Made by a program: the position numbers and the translations under genes
Notes under the pieces: model-generated
Database searches by the model: none
What the model saw: only the letters and a program-made list of their open reading frames with translations
Told to the model about the DNA's origin: nothing
Shown here: piece by piece, positions 33,569 to 42,847 of the stretch
Layout of the letters: every line of letters begins with the position of its first letter
Numbering within the stretch: the first letter of the stretch is position 1
From: Mesorhizobium australicum WSM2073
GTDB lineage: Bacteria > Pseudomonadota > Alphaproteobacteria > Rhizobiales > Rhizobiaceae
Length of the DNA stretch: 64,000 nucleotides
Direction: 5' to 3'
Assembly: GCF_000230995.2 (NCBI RefSeq)
Contig: NC_019973.1
Coordinates: 1,812,001-1,876,000 of the forward strand

Positions 33569-34201
33569 ATGAGCGACCAGGCAAAAGACGAACGCACGCC
33601 CAATGAAGCCGAGGCGGCCGAGGCCAATGCCGAGCGCACGGAAGGCAGCACCGATGGTGACTACGAAGCGCTTGTACGGCTGCTGAAGGAAAATGAAGAA
33701 CTGAAGGACCGCGCGCTGCGGGTCGCGGCCGAGATGGAAAACCTGCGCCGCCGCACCGCGCGCGACGTGCATGACGCGCGCACTTATGCGGTGGCGAATT
33801 TCGCCCGCGACATGCTGTCGGTGTCGGACAATCTGCGCCGCGCCCTGGATGCCATTCCGGCCGAGGCCAAGGCATCGGGGGATGCCGGCTTCAAGGCGCT
33901 GATCGAAGGCGTCGACCTGACCGAGCGCGCCATGCTGTCGGCGCTGGAGCGGCATGGGGTCAAGAAACTCGCTCCCGAGGGCGAGAAGTTCGATCCCAAT
34001 TTCCACCAGGCAATGTTTGAAGTGCCCAATCCCGATGTTCCGGCCAACACCGTGGTCCAGGTCGTGCAGCCGGGCTATTCGATCGGCGAGCGGGTGCTGC
34101 GCCCGGCCATGGTCGGCGTCGCCAAGGGTGGTCCGAAAATCGCCGCCGACGCGCCGGTCGAGCCAGGGCCGGTCAATGAGCAGGCCGAGAAGGATGCGTG
34201 A
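33569..34201 (+). CDS. grpE: nucleotide exchange factor GrpE
   Basis: A 210-residue cochaperone that releases ADP from DnaK. The acidic Glu/Ala-rich N-terminus is followed by a long coiled coil (about residues 30-75, [20 protein letters not shown]) and the beta-wing domain with [18 protein letters not shown], ending in the conserved [19 protein letters not shown]. Normal length. hrcA, the usual upstream neighbour in many bacteria, is not present here. Confidence 0.97.
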   Translation: MSDQAKDERTPNEAEAAEANAERTEGSTDGDYEALVRLLKENEELKDRALRVAAEMENLRRRTARDVHDARTYAVANFARDMLSVSDNLRRALDAIPAEAKASGDAGFKALIEGVDLTERAMLSALERHGVKKLAPEGEKFDPNFHQAMFEVPNPDVPANTVVQVVQPGYSIGERVLRPAMVGVAKGGPKIAADAPVEPGPVNEQAEKDA

Positions 34202-34304
34202 TTAGTGGGGTAGCGATAGAGAGTTGTGAGTAGCAAGGACTGGGCCGGGTAGGCGCCTGCTTCGCCAATTGCCATTCACTACTGACTACTTCACTACTCA
34301 CTCC

Positions 34305-34937
34305 ATGAACCCGATCGCCCTCCTCGACTATGCCGGCGTTGCGGTCTTCGCGGCGACGGGGGCGTTGGCGGCGTCGCGCAAACAGCTCGACATTATCGGC
34401 TTCCTGTTCCTGGCCAGCGTCACCGGCATCGGCGGCGGCACGCTTCGCGACGTCATCCTCAATCTGCCGGTTTTCTGGGTCGCCAACTCCAGCTACGTGC
34501 TGATTTGCGCGGCGGCCGCTGTGCTGGTTTTCTTTGCCGCGCACCGTATGGAATCCCGCTGGAAATGGCTGCTCTGGCTCGACGCCATCGGGCTGGCCGC
34601 TTTTTCGGTGATGGGTGCGGCCAAGGGACTGGCCATTACCGGTTCGCCGGTCGTCTCCGTCATCACCGGCGTGCTCACCGCCACGTCCGGCGGCATCCTG
34701 CGCGATCTGCTGGCCGGCGAACCCTCGGTGCTGCTGAGGCCGGAAATCTATGTTACGGCCGCTCTCACGGGCGCTGCCATCTTCACGGCTGGCGACGTCA
34801 CAGGATTGCCGCCGATCGTTTCAGAGCTGGCCGGCTTCGCCGCGGCGTTCGCGGTTCGCGGCGGCGCGCTCCGTTTCGGCTGGACCTTTCCAGCCTACAA
34901 GAGCCGGCCCGGCCGGCGGCCGGAAGACATTCCGTGA
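34305..34937 (+). CDS. TRIC-type/UPF0126 (YadS-YicG) membrane protein
   Basis: A 210-residue inner-membrane protein of seven transmembrane helices made of two homologous halves; the duplicated signature GGGTLRDVIL and SGGILRDLLAGE (glycine-rich breaks) is typical of the UPF0126 trimeric intracellular cation channel-like family. Roles in glycine or cation transport have been proposed. ATG 34305 is used; the in-frame frame from 34269 covers a repeat-like sequence. It is flanked on both sides by TACTGAC-type repeats. Confidence 0.9.
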   Translation: MNPIALLDYAGVAVFAATGALAASRKQLDIIGFLFLASVTGIGGGTLRDVILNLPVFWVANSSYVLICAAAAVLVFFAAHRMESRWKWLLWLDAIGLAAFSVMGAAKGLAITGSPVVSVITGVLTATSGGILRDLLAGEPSVLLRPEIYVTAALTGAAIFTAGDVTGLPPIVSELAGFAAAFAVRGGALRFGWTFPAYKSRPGRRPEDIP

Positions 34938-34991
34938 GGAGAGGGAGTAGGGGAGTGGTCAGTAGTCGCCGAAGCGCGAATCGTGTCGTCT

Positions 34992-35040
34992 TGACTACTG
35001 ATTACTGATTACTGACTACTGACTACTGACTACTGACTAA
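34992..35040. repeat. heptanucleotide tandem repeat, seven units of TGAYTAC
   Basis: Seven consecutive 7-base units (TGACTAC, TGATTAC twice, TGACTAC three times, TGACTAA) fill 49 bases between the convergent TRIC-like and olsB genes. A looser set of the same words (ACTACTGACTACTTCACTAC) lies at 34279-34298 on the other side of the TRIC-like gene. Slipped-strand variation is expected; it does not interrupt a gene. Confidence 0.9.
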
Positions 35041-35044
35041 TCGC

Positions 35045-35932
35045 TCACGCAGCGAAGCGCTGCGCTTCCCCGCCATAATAGTTGACGTAGCGGGCACCGA
35101 TCTCCTTGACCGGCATCACGACGAAAATGTCGACCGTGGAGAATTCGCGGTCGATGACGCAACCATCGCCGATGCGAGCGCCGACCCGCAGATAGCCCTT
35201 GACCAGAGGCGGCATCGCCGCGATCGCCGCCTTGGTGTTGACCGCCTCGATCGGCATCAGGTCCATGGAGCAATAGCGCCCGGACACAGCGCGCACGTCC
35301 CAGGCCGAGTTGGTGCGGCAGTGATGGGCAAGATAGGTGAGCGCCTCCGCATGCGCGGCCGGCACGGTGCCATGGAACGAGGCGCAGCCGGTCATCACCC
35401 CGATCTCGTAGTGATTGATGTAGGCCCAGATGCCTTGCCATAGCGCTTCGATGGTGCGCTTCGAACGGTATTCCGGCAAGACGCAGGAACGGCCGAGTTC
35501 AAGGAAACGCTGGCTGGGATGGCGGGCGATGAGCTTGGTCAGCTCGAATTCGCCTTCGGAATAGAAGCCTCCGGCGGTTGCCGCGATTTCTTGCCGCAGC
35601 AAGCGATAGGTGCCGACGATACGGCGGTGCTCAGGGCCGGAAAGCGTGGTGTCGAGGACGAGCAGATGGTCGCAGAGCGGGTCGAAGCGGTCGGCGTCGC
35701 GGCGGTCCTGCGCCTGGAACAGATCCTTCCTGGCGCCAAGCTCGTCATAGAATACACGGTAACGCACTTCCTGCGCGGCCGCGATCTCGGCCTCGTTGCG
35801 GGCGAGCCGCACTTCGAGATTGCCGATACGGCCGAGCGCCGCGCCCTTTATGACGGAATCGACATTACGTCCGGCGAGCAAGGCGCTGCTGGCGTTCGGC
35901 CGAGTGTCACATTCCGGCATAACTGTATGCAC
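35045..35932 (-). CDS. olsB: L-ornithine N(alpha)-acyltransferase OlsB
   Basis: A 295-residue GNAT-fold acyltransferase that makes lyso-ornithine lipid from ornithine and 3-hydroxyacyl-ACP, the first step of ornithine lipid synthesis at the inner membrane. Typical OlsB segments are AQEVRYRVFYDELGA, RFDPLCDHLLVLD, ELGRSCVLPEYRSKRTIEAL and GCASFHGT. The start is GTG 35932, preceded on the minus strand by AAGGAG. olsA is not in the window. A Pho box-like element lies 52 bases upstream, in line with phosphate-starvation induction of olsB in Sinorhizobium. Confidence 0.9.
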   Translation of the reverse strand: MHTVMPECDTRPNASSALLAGRNVDSVIKGAALGRIGNLEVRLARNEAEIAAAQEVRYRVFYDELGARKDLFQAQDRRDADRFDPLCDHLLVLDTTLSGPEHRRIVGTYRLLRQEIAATAGGFYSEGEFELTKLIARHPSQRFLELGRSCVLPEYRSKRTIEALWQGIWAYINHYEIGVMTGCASFHGTVPAAHAEALTYLAHHCRTNSAWDVRAVSGRYCSMDLMPIEAVNTKAAIAAMPPLVKGYLRVGARIGDGCVIDREFSTVDIFVVMPVKEIGARYVNYYGGEAQRFAA

Positions 35933-35983
35933 GAGTGATTCTCCTTCGAGCCATCCCTCTTGGCACGGGGATACGGTGTAGGT

Positions 35984-36001
35984 GCAACAGGATTGTGACA
36001 G
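35984..36001 (-). promoter_or_regulatory. Pho box-like site upstream of olsB
   Basis: On the minus strand the 18 bases read CTGTCAC-AATC-CTGTTGC, two 7-base half-sites with 4-base spacing; 10 of 14 positions agree with the rhizobial PhoB consensus CTGTCAT-N4-CTGTCAT. It ends 52 bases upstream of the olsB GTG start. Confidence 0.55.
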
Positions 36002-36159
36002 TACCGTGATACGGCGTCGCGGGCAATACTTCGTCGGCTGGCGAAAACGGTCAACCGGCTACGTTGCGCCACAAGACCCAGGCGCGTCGCGTTCGCGGGC
36101 GCCGAAAATGGGCTGGTTTTTGGCGGCCTTGACCAGCCACGCACCCGGAAAAAGCTGGC

Positions 36160-38454
36160 TCAAGCGGCGACCTGGCCCTCGACGGCACTGACCAGCGCAT
36201 CGGGGTCGAGCGGCTTGGTGACGAAGCCGCTGGCGCCGTGGGCGAGCACCGCATGGCGGGTCTTTTCCTGGCTGTCGGCCGACAGCACCATGATCGGCAC
36301 CGGCGGCACGGAGGCCTCCTCTTCATGGCGGCGGATCGCGGCAATGGCGTCCAGTCCGTCCATGACGGGCATGTGAAGATCCATCAGCACCACGTCGAAG
36401 CGGTGCTTGTGGCCGGCACCAGTGACCGCCTCGACGGCGGCCTTGCCATTGCCGACCACCTTGACGCGATGCCCGGCCTTCAACAGCGTCGCGCGGGCCA
36501 GCATGGCATTGATGTCGTTGTCCTCGGCGATCAGCACGGACAGGCCCTGCTGGCGTTCGCCTGAGGCACGAAGCGCCGGCGCGCGGCGTTTTTCCGGCTG
36601 CGGCTGGGCCAGGACCGGTGCGTGGCTGCTCAAAAGGACACGCAAAAGTGTTCCTCCGCGCACTGGCCGGGCAAGGAAAGTCGCGTAGCCGCTGGCACGA
36701 AACTCGCCCAGCATGCCGCGGTCGGTGGGTGCGATCAGCGTGACGGCTTCGCAATCGGAAAACCCATGCTGGCGAAGCCGCTTGAGCAGCCTTCCGTCAC
36801 TCTCTTCCATGGCCGCGTCGACCAGAAGCACGTCGCAGCCGTCGGCAAAGGATGCGGCCTGAGCCACGGTGGTGGCGATTCCGGCCGCTCCGCCATTGGA
36901 GCGGATGGTGCGGGCGATGGCGTCGGCCTCGACGGTGTTCTTGGAGACGATCACGGCGCGTCGCCCGGCAAGCGCGTTCAACCGGCCCTGCGGCGGCTCG
37001 GTGGCTGATGTGGCGGGAATCTCGAAGACGAATTCCGATCCCTGGCCAAGCCGGCTGGAAACCGAAATCGTGCCGCCCATGGCGGCCACCAGGCGCTTGG
37101 AGATGGCAAGTCCCAGTCCAGCACCGCCATGCGTGCGCGTCGAGGTGCCGTCGGCCTGCTCGAACTCCTCGAAGATGCGCTCCATGTCCTCGTCGCGCAG
37201 GCCGGGACCGGTATCGGCGATGGTGAAGCAGATGCGGTCGCTGGTCTCGGTTCGGGCGCGCGCGACGCTGACCAGCACGCCCCCACTGTCGGTGAACTTG
37301 ATGGCGTTGCCGATGAGGTTGAGCAGCACCTGCCTGACCCGGCCCGGATCGGCGGTGATCAATTGCGGCACATCCGGTTCGACATGGCAGCCGAGGCCGA
37401 TATTCTTGGCGAAGGCGCGCGCGGCCATCAATTCGATGATGTTGTCGGCGATCTCGCGCACCGACATGGGCTGCGGTTCGGGATCGAAGCGTCCGGCCTC
37501 GATCTTGGAATAGTCGAGCAGGTCCTCGATCAGGGCAAGCAAGGCGCTGGCCGAGGTCGAGATGGCGCCGACATAGGTCTGCTGCTCCGGCGAAAGGCTG
37601 GTGTCGGCGAGCAGCCTGGCCATGCCCATGATGCCGTTCATCGGCGTGCGGATCTCATGGCTGACGGTGGCGAGGAAGCGCGACTTGGCCTGGCTCGCGA
37701 ATTCGGCCCGCTCGCGCGCGGTGATCATGGACGATTCAGCGCGCTTGCGTGCTGTGATGTCGCGGGCGATGGCGCGATGCGAGACGGCACCACTGTCCTT
37801 TTCGCGCACCGACAACTCGATCCAGGAGAACCAGCGCGGGCCTGTCGGCGTGCGGATGGCAACGTCGGTGGAACTCAGGCATTCATGATCGGAGAAAGCC
37901 GCATCGGGAACGATGCCGACCTCGATGCCGAGTTCGGCCAACGTCTTGCCGGCAAGATCGCGCGGATCGGTTTCGACGAGGTCGGCGAACACCTTGTTGG
38001 CGTAGACGATGTAGCCGTCGCGGTCGCGATGGATGACGAGATCGCCGAGCGCGTCGATGAGACCGCGAAAGCGCTCCTCGCTTTCCTGCATCTCCCACAT
38101 GCGGTCGGCCAGCGTCTCGATCTCGGCGCGGTTACGGGCGGTGGTTTCGTCGAGCAGGACCGCGGTGCGGCGTACGCTGCGTCTGGCGCGCAGATGCATG
38201 GCCAGGCCAGCAAGGCCGGTTGCCAGCAAGGCAAGGCTGATGAAGACTGGCGCCCCGGTCAGGGATGAGAGGCCGGCCAGCAGCATGACGGCAACGAAGG
38301 TCAGGATCGGCAGGCCTTCGCGCTTGGCCGGTTGCTGATCAGGGACCAGCGGCGGCGCGGCGATAAACCGCCGCGCCGATACCGGCGGTTGCGCCGATGC
38401 CGCATCGATGTCGTCGCCGGCGTCGGCCTGTTGGCTGTCGGATTCCGCGATCAT
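36160..38454 (-). CDS. hybrid sensor histidine kinase with two receiver domains
   Basis: A 764-residue membrane-bound hybrid kinase. Two transmembrane helices at about 48-87 with almost no periplasmic loop, coiled coil at about 100-128, PAS at about 128-235, HisKA with phosphoacceptor His266 ([13 protein letters not shown]), HATPase at about 370-480 (N box [10 protein letters not shown] boxes DTGPGL and GAGLGL), a degenerate receiver at about 498-610 (Asp546 kept, but the conserved Lys region reads FLARPV) and a complete receiver at about 638-762 (Asp692 in MDLHMP, Lys in VTKPLD). The signal is probably cytosolic or within the membrane. No partner regulator adjoins it. Confidence 0.93.
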   Translation of the reverse strand: MIAESDSQQADAGDDIDAASAQPPVSARRFIAAPPLVPDQQPAKREGLPILTFVAVMLLAGLSSLTGAPVFISLALLATGLAGLAMHLRARRSVRRTAVLLDETTARNRAEIETLADRMWEMQESEERFRGLIDALGDLVIHRDRDGYIVYANKVFADLVETDPRDLAGKTLAELGIEVGIVPDAAFSDHECLSSTDVAIRTPTGPRWFSWIELSVREKDSGAVSHRAIARDITARKRAESSMITARERAEFASQAKSRFLATVSHEIRTPMNGIMGMARLLADTSLSPEQQTYVGAISTSASALLALIEDLLDYSKIEAGRFDPEPQPMSVREIADNIIELMAARAFAKNIGLGCHVEPDVPQLITADPGRVRQVLLNLIGNAIKFTDSGGVLVSVARARTETSDRICFTIADTGPGLRDEDMERIFEEFEQADGTSTRTHGGAGLGLAISKRLVAAMGGTISVSSRLGQGSEFVFEIPATSATEPPQGRLNALAGRRAVIVSKNTVEADAIARTIRSNGGAAGIATTVAQAASFADGCDVLLVDAAMEESDGRLLKRLRQHGFSDCEAVTLIAPTDRGMLGEFRASGYATFLARPVRGGTLLRVLLSSHAPVLAQPQPEKRRAPALRASGERQQGLSVLIAEDNDINAMLARATLLKAGHRVKVVGNGKAAVEAVTGAGHKHRFDVVLMDLHMPVMDGLDAIAAIRRHEEEASVPPVPIMVLSADSQEKTRHAVLAHGASGFVTKPLDPDALVSAVEGQVAA

Positions 38455-38597
38455 GCGAGATCCTTTGCCAGACAGAGATTATGCAAAATTGCGGGGGATC
38501 GTTCGAATTTTAGCGGATCGGGCGTTTTTGGCCCGGCGGCGACGTATTTGCCACCAATGTGGCAATTCCGCCCCGCGCCTGCCACCCCTGAGCCGGG

Positions 38598-39587
38598 TCA
38601 CATGTCGACGACGACGCGGCCACGGATATTGCCGTCGACGATGTCGTGTGCCGCACCGATGATGCCGTCGAAGCCGATGGTCGTGGACAGGCTGGCGAGC
38701 TTGTCCACATCGAGATCGGAGCCGATGCGCCGCCAGGCCTCGAGGCGCACGGCTTTCGGCGCCATCACCGAATCGATGCCGAGCAGGGAGACGCCGCGCA
38801 GGATGAAGGGGGCGACACTCGACGGAAGATCCATGCCGCCGGCCAGGCCGCAGGCCGCGACCGCGCCGCCATAGGAGGTCATCGACAGCACATTGGCCAG
38901 CGTGTGGCTGCCGACCGAATCGATGCCGCCGGCCCAGCGCTCCTTGGCCAACGGCTTGGCGGGTTGGTTGAGCGCGTCGCGCGATATCACCTCGGCGGCG
39001 CCGAGGTTGATCAGATAGGGGCTTTCGGCGTTGCGGCCGGTTGACGCGATGACATGGTAGCCGAGGCTGGACAGGATCGAGACCGCGACCGAACCGACGC
39101 CGCCGGCAGCACCCGTCACCACGACAGGTCCGCGCTCAGGCAGGATGCCGTGCCGCTCCAGCGCCATGACGCAGAGCATGGCCGTGTAGCCGGCGGTGCC
39201 GACCGCCATGGCATCATGCGCGCTCATGCCTTCCGGCAGGGGCACCAGCCAGTCGCCCTTGACGCGGGCGCGCCCGGCATAGGCGCCGAAATGGGTTTCG
39301 CCAACACCCCAGCCATTCAGGATGACCTTGTCGCCCTTGCGCCAGTCGGGATTGGAAGAAGAGATGACGGTGCCTGCAAGGTCGATGCCCGGCACCAGCG
39401 GCCATCGACGGATCACCGGCGCCTTGCCCGATATCGCCAGTCCATCCTTGTAGTTCACCGTCGTCGCCTCGACCGCGATGGTGACGTCGCCCTCCATCAG
39501 ATCGGCGTCGGTGAGATCGGTCACGGCGACCGACTGTTTTTTCTCGGCATCGCGCGAAACGAGGATGGCTTTGAAGGTTTCGGTCAT
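38598..39587 (-). CDS. acuI: acrylyl-CoA reductase AcuI/YhdH-like MDR oxidoreductase
   Basis: A 329-residue zinc-independent medium-chain reductase that reduces acrylyl-CoA to propionyl-CoA with NADPH. Typical AcuI features: VNYKDGLAISGK, PGIDLAGTV, the cofactor loop VVTGAAGGVGSVAVSILSSL and GGIDSVGSHTLANVL. ATG 39587 has a GGAG site upstream; the extension to 39644 overlaps lspA. It is last in the operon rRNA methyltransferase-SpoU-lspA-acuI (54 bases after lspA). Confidence 0.88.
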   Translation of the reverse strand: MTETFKAILVSRDAEKKQSVAVTDLTDADLMEGDVTIAVEATTVNYKDGLAISGKAPVIRRWPLVPGIDLAGTVISSSNPDWRKGDKVILNGWGVGETHFGAYAGRARVKGDWLVPLPEGMSAHDAMAVGTAGYTAMLCVMALERHGILPERGPVVVTGAAGGVGSVAVSILSSLGYHVIASTGRNAESPYLINLGAAEVISRDALNQPAKPLAKERWAGGIDSVGSHTLANVLSMTSYGGAVAACGLAGGMDLPSSVAPFILRGVSLLGIDSVMAPKAVRLEAWRRIGSDLDVDKLASLSTTIGFDGIIGAAHDIVDGNIRGRVVVDM

Positions 39588-39640
39588 CTTTTTCTCCGCG
39601 AACTTGCTCGGCGTGACTGTGCGGCGATGGCCGCGCGGGG

Positions 39641-40138
39641 TCAATCCTCGGAAGGCTTGGCGTTCGGAGGCGTGGGTTCACGCCGCCAGCCGATGAGTTC
39701 GTCGAAGACGACCAGGGCCGCGCCCACCGAAATGAAGGCATCGGCAAGGTTGAAGACGGCGAAGGACCAGACCGGCGTGTGGAACAGGATGTAATCGATG
39801 ACGTGGCTATAGACGGCGCGGTCGATCAGATTGCCCAGCGCGCCGCCGATGATCAGGGCAAAGCCGGTGCGGGCGATGACATGGCCCGATGGCGTGCGCG
39901 TGGCGAGGTAAAGCACGAAAGCGACGACCAGCACCGCGATGACAACCAGGCCGATGTCACCGAAGGAGGAGAACATCGAGAAGGCGATGCCGGTGTTGTA
40001 GGTGCGAAACAGCGCCAGGAAGGGCAGGAGGTCGAGCTTTTCCTGGAAGGGCAGTCCGGCTTCGACCCGCGTCTTTATCCACTGGTCGAGCGCGATGGCC
40101 ACGATGACGAGCAGCGCGTAGGGAGACCATGATTTCAC
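39641..40138 (-). CDS. lspA: lipoprotein signal peptidase (signal peptidase II)
   Basis: A 165-residue aspartyl protease of the inner membrane that cleaves prolipoprotein signal peptides. Four membrane helices; the catalytic Asp pair is in GGALGNLIDRAVYSHVIDYI and VFNLADAFI. DQWIKTRVE at the N-terminus is family-typical. It starts 13 bases after the SpoU gene stop. Confidence 0.96.
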   Translation of the reverse strand: MKSWSPYALLVIVAIALDQWIKTRVEAGLPFQEKLDLLPFLALFRTYNTGIAFSMFSSFGDIGLVVIAVLVVAFVLYLATRTPSGHVIARTGFALIIGGALGNLIDRAVYSHVIDYILFHTPVWSFAVFNLADAFISVGAALVVFDELIGWRREPTPPNAKPSED

Positions 40139-40151
40139 GATTGGGCAACCC

Positions 40152-41009
40152 TCATTGCTGGTCCGAAATTGGTTCGAGCTTCAGCGCGCCGCGCCGGATC
40201 TCGAACAGCATGATGCCGGTGGCGACCGCCAGATTGAGCGAATCGGCACGGCCCGCCTGCGGAATCCTGAGCAGCCTGTCGCAGCTTGCCGCCAGGCTTT
40301 CGGGCAGGCCCTGCTGCTCATTGCCCATCATCAGCAGCACCGGCCCGCGGGAAAAATCGACCGAGCGATAGTCGACCGCGCCTTTCAGATGCGTGCCGGC
40401 AACCAGCCCTGAAAAGCCGCCACGCCAGGCAAGGAATGCCTCCGTAGTTGCCTTGGCCACCGGGATGGCGAAGATCGACCCCATGGTGGCGCGCACCGTT
40501 TCCACCGAAAACGGATCGGTCGTGTCGCCGACCAGGATGACGCCCTTGGCGCCGACGGCATCGACGGTGCGGATGACGGTGCCGAGATTGCCGGGATCGC
40601 GCACCCGGTCGAGCGCCACCCAGACATCGCCATTGTCGGCACGGATGTCCTTCAGGGCCAGGAATTTCTGCGAGAAGACGCCGACCACCATTTGCGGATT
40701 GTCGCGGCGGGTGATGGCGACAAGCACCTTTTCCGATACTTCGAGCACGGTGCCCCCGGCGGCGACCGTGCGTGCCGCGACCTTTTCCACGGCCGCATTG
40801 CCGCGTCCTGCCTTGGCGAAAACCAACGTCCTGATCTGCCAGCCCAAGTCGAGCGCATCGATGACCAGCTTCAGCCCCTCGGCCATGAAGGCGTTCTGCT
40901 GGTCGCGGAATTTCTTCAAGGCAAGTGCCTTGATGTCCTTGACCAGCGGATTGGCAAGGCTGGTGACTTCCTTCACCTGACCGGGCGCGCCGGCATGCCG
41001 TTCGTTCAT
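40152..41009 (-). CDS. TrmH/SpoU family RNA 2'-O-methyltransferase
   Basis: A 285-residue SPOUT methyltransferase with an N-terminal L7Ae-like substrate-binding domain (about residues 1-110) and the knotted catalytic domain with the three SpoU motifs: LDRVRDPGNLGTVIRT, LLMMGNEQQGLP and RADSLNLAVATGIMLFE. Targets are probably 23S rRNA or tRNA ribose. The start at 41009 lies one base from the stop of the upstream gene; the open frame to 41069 overlaps that gene. Confidence 0.92.
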   Translation of the reverse strand: MNERHAGAPGQVKEVTSLANPLVKDIKALALKKFRDQQNAFMAEGLKLVIDALDLGWQIRTLVFAKAGRGNAAVEKVAARTVAAGGTVLEVSEKVLVAITRRDNPQMVVGVFSQKFLALKDIRADNGDVWVALDRVRDPGNLGTVIRTVDAVGAKGVILVGDTTDPFSVETVRATMGSIFAIPVAKATTEAFLAWRGGFSGLVAGTHLKGAVDYRSVDFSRGPVLLMMGNEQQGLPESLAASCDRLLRIPQAGRADSLNLAVATGIMLFEIRRGALKLEPISDQQ

Positions 41010-41010
41010 G

Positions 41011-42093
41011 TCAGGCCACCCAGCGCGAAAACAGTGACGTCGAAAGCGCCCGGCCGGCGGACTTTTCACGGATGATCAGCTCACCCGATTCAACCTTGCC
41101 GCCCATGCCGGCGAACGTGTCGCGCACCAGAGCGTGGATGGCGAAGAAGGAGGCACGGATCGAATAGGCGGTCAGCACCACGGCAAGCGGTCTTGGGGTC
41201 AGGATCGAGCGACAGAGGTCCGTCAGATCGGGAAGATCTTCGAACAATTGCCAGACCTCGCCCTTGGGGCCGCGGCCATAGGCCGGCGGATCGAACAGGA
41301 TGATGTCGTAGCGGCTGCCGCGACGCTCCTCGCGCTCGGCGAACTTGACCGCGTCGTCGACGATCCAGCGGATCGGCTTGCCGCCAAGTCCGGATATCTC
41401 CTGGTTTTCGCGAGCCCAGCCGATCGCCTTCTTCGAGGCGTCGACATGGGTGACCTCGGCGCCGGCGCGCGCCGCCACCAGCGAGGCAAGGCCGGTATAG
41501 CCGAACAGGTTGAGTACCTTGACTGGCCGCCTGGCGGCCGCGATCAGCCCGGCCATATGGTCCCAGTGCGACGCCTGCTCGGGAAAGACGCCGACATGGC
41601 GAAACGAGGTGAAGCGGCCGAGATAGTCGATGCCGTCATGCTTCATCGGCCAGGTTTCGCCGAGCGGCGTCCTGGGAAAACGCCAGCGACCGATGCCTTC
41701 CTCGTCGGTGTCACCGGTGAAGATCGCGTCGGCACGCTCCCAGTCCTTTGCCGGCAGAGCTTTCTGCCAGATCGCCTGGCCCTCGGGCCGCACGATGCGG
41801 TAGGGGCCATATTGTTCAAGCTTTTGTCCCGCGCCGCTGTCGAGCAGCGCGTAATCCGCGTTGGGTGCCACTTCGAGGATTACCGGAAGTTGCTCAGCGG
41901 GCAGGACGCCGTCGCGACGGGCAAGGTTGCGGGGCGTGGATTTCGGTGCGGGCTGGTCCGGCTTCAGGTCTTGCCGCGGCCTGACCTCCGGCCTGGCCAC
42001 GCCGCGACCTTCCGGTGGACGCGATTGCGCGGCTTCGCCTTTACCCGGCTGGTGCGGGCGGCCGTCGCGGCGTTTGTCGCGAAAAGACTTCAA
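41011..42093 (-). CDS. class I SAM-dependent rRNA methyltransferase (RlmI/RlmK-like)
   Basis: A 360-residue Rossmann-fold methyltransferase related to 23S rRNA cytosine-C5/guanine-N2 enzymes. The SAM motif is LNLFGYTGLASLVAARAGA and the catalytic motif LFDPPAYGRG. The N-terminal 70 residues are basic and Pro/Gly-rich and probably unstructured. I set the start at TTG 42093 (LKSFRDKRRDG), preceded on the minus strand by GGAGAA; the open frame to 42189 begins in a Cys-rich stretch without a ribosome site. First gene of the operon with SpoU, lspA and acuI. Confidence 0.85.
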   Translation of the reverse strand: MKSFRDKRRDGRPHQPGKGEAAQSRPPEGRGVARPEVRPRQDLKPDQPAPKSTPRNLARRDGVLPAEQLPVILEVAPNADYALLDSGAGQKLEQYGPYRIVRPEGQAIWQKALPAKDWERADAIFTGDTDEEGIGRWRFPRTPLGETWPMKHDGIDYLGRFTSFRHVGVFPEQASHWDHMAGLIAAARRPVKVLNLFGYTGLASLVAARAGAEVTHVDASKKAIGWARENQEISGLGGKPIRWIVDDAVKFAEREERRGSRYDIILFDPPAYGRGPKGEVWQLFEDLPDLTDLCRSILTPRPLAVVLTAYSIRASFFAIHALVRDTFAGMGGKVESGELIIREKSAGRALSTSLFSRWVA

Positions 42094-42209
42094 GAGACAG
42101 CTTCTCCGGCGGTTCGGCCCGCTTCTGCCACAGCTATGCCCATCGGCGCAACAAACCCGCGCGACATTGCGATAGCAACGATTGGGCAATTGCGGCGATT
42201 GCGGATGGT

Positions 42210-42698
42210 TTAGCCGCCACGCCCGATCGAAAGCAGTGCGACAACCAGCGAAACGAAGCCGGCAGCCTTGGCCGCCGTGACGGCCATGTGGCCGGTTTCC
42301 CAGCGCAGCCGTATGGCTTCGAAATTGTCTGGAATTGGCCCTGGCACCCAGGTGGCGAGAATTTTATTGGCCGGTTTGACGAGAACGAACCAAAGCACGA
42401 GGGATAGCGCATAGAGCAAGGTGGCGGCGAGTGCGAACCAGAACGCCGGCCGATCCTGGCGCAGCAGCCACGCCAGCAGTCCCGGGCAGATGATTGCCGC
42501 GACATCCAGCGGCGCGCCAATGATTGCGAAGAGCAGGAACTGGCCGTTGAAAACGGTGGCCTCGCGCCAAAGCGCCGGGGACCATCGGGTGAGCCGGGGC
42601 ACCGATTCCAGGACATGGGCGAAGGACGGCCCGAGGCTGAGCGCAGCGATCATGGTGGCCAAGACAGACCAGAACAGCAGGAAGCCATATAGTCGCAT
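42210..42698 (-). CDS. four-helix membrane protein, DUF1772-like
   Basis: A 162-residue integral membrane protein with helices at about residues 3-25, 50-78, 84-108 and 135-160. The region between helices 3 and 4 (VKPANKILATW, then RWETGH) resembles the conserved N-W-W-H pattern of DUF1772/anthrone oxygenase-like proteins. ATG 42698 begins MRLYGFLLFW; the longer frame to 42827 is non-hydrophobic and unlike the family. Function unknown. Confidence 0.65.
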   Translation of the reverse strand: MRLYGFLLFWSVLATMIAALSLGPSFAHVLESVPRLTRWSPALWREATVFNGQFLLFAIIGAPLDVAAIICPGLLAWLLRQDRPAFWFALAATLLYALSLVLWFVLVKPANKILATWVPGPIPDNFEAIRLRWETGHMAVTAAKAAGFVSLVVALLSIGRGG

Positions 42699-42847
42699 GA
42701 CGCAACAACGGTTCCGGGCCGAAGCCGTTCCGAACGGCCGCACTTGCCATTGCCGCGGCCCCAGCCCTATCGTTTGGCACTCCGGCACTGCGGGCCGATT
42801 AGCGGGCAAGCGTTGGCCGACGGACAACTGGCCAATTAGGAACAGAA

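Noticed and set aside
34992-35040. Heptamer repeats considered as CRISPR or integration site
   Set aside because: Repeat unit is only 7 bases with no spacers, no cas genes and no tRNA or integrase nearby.
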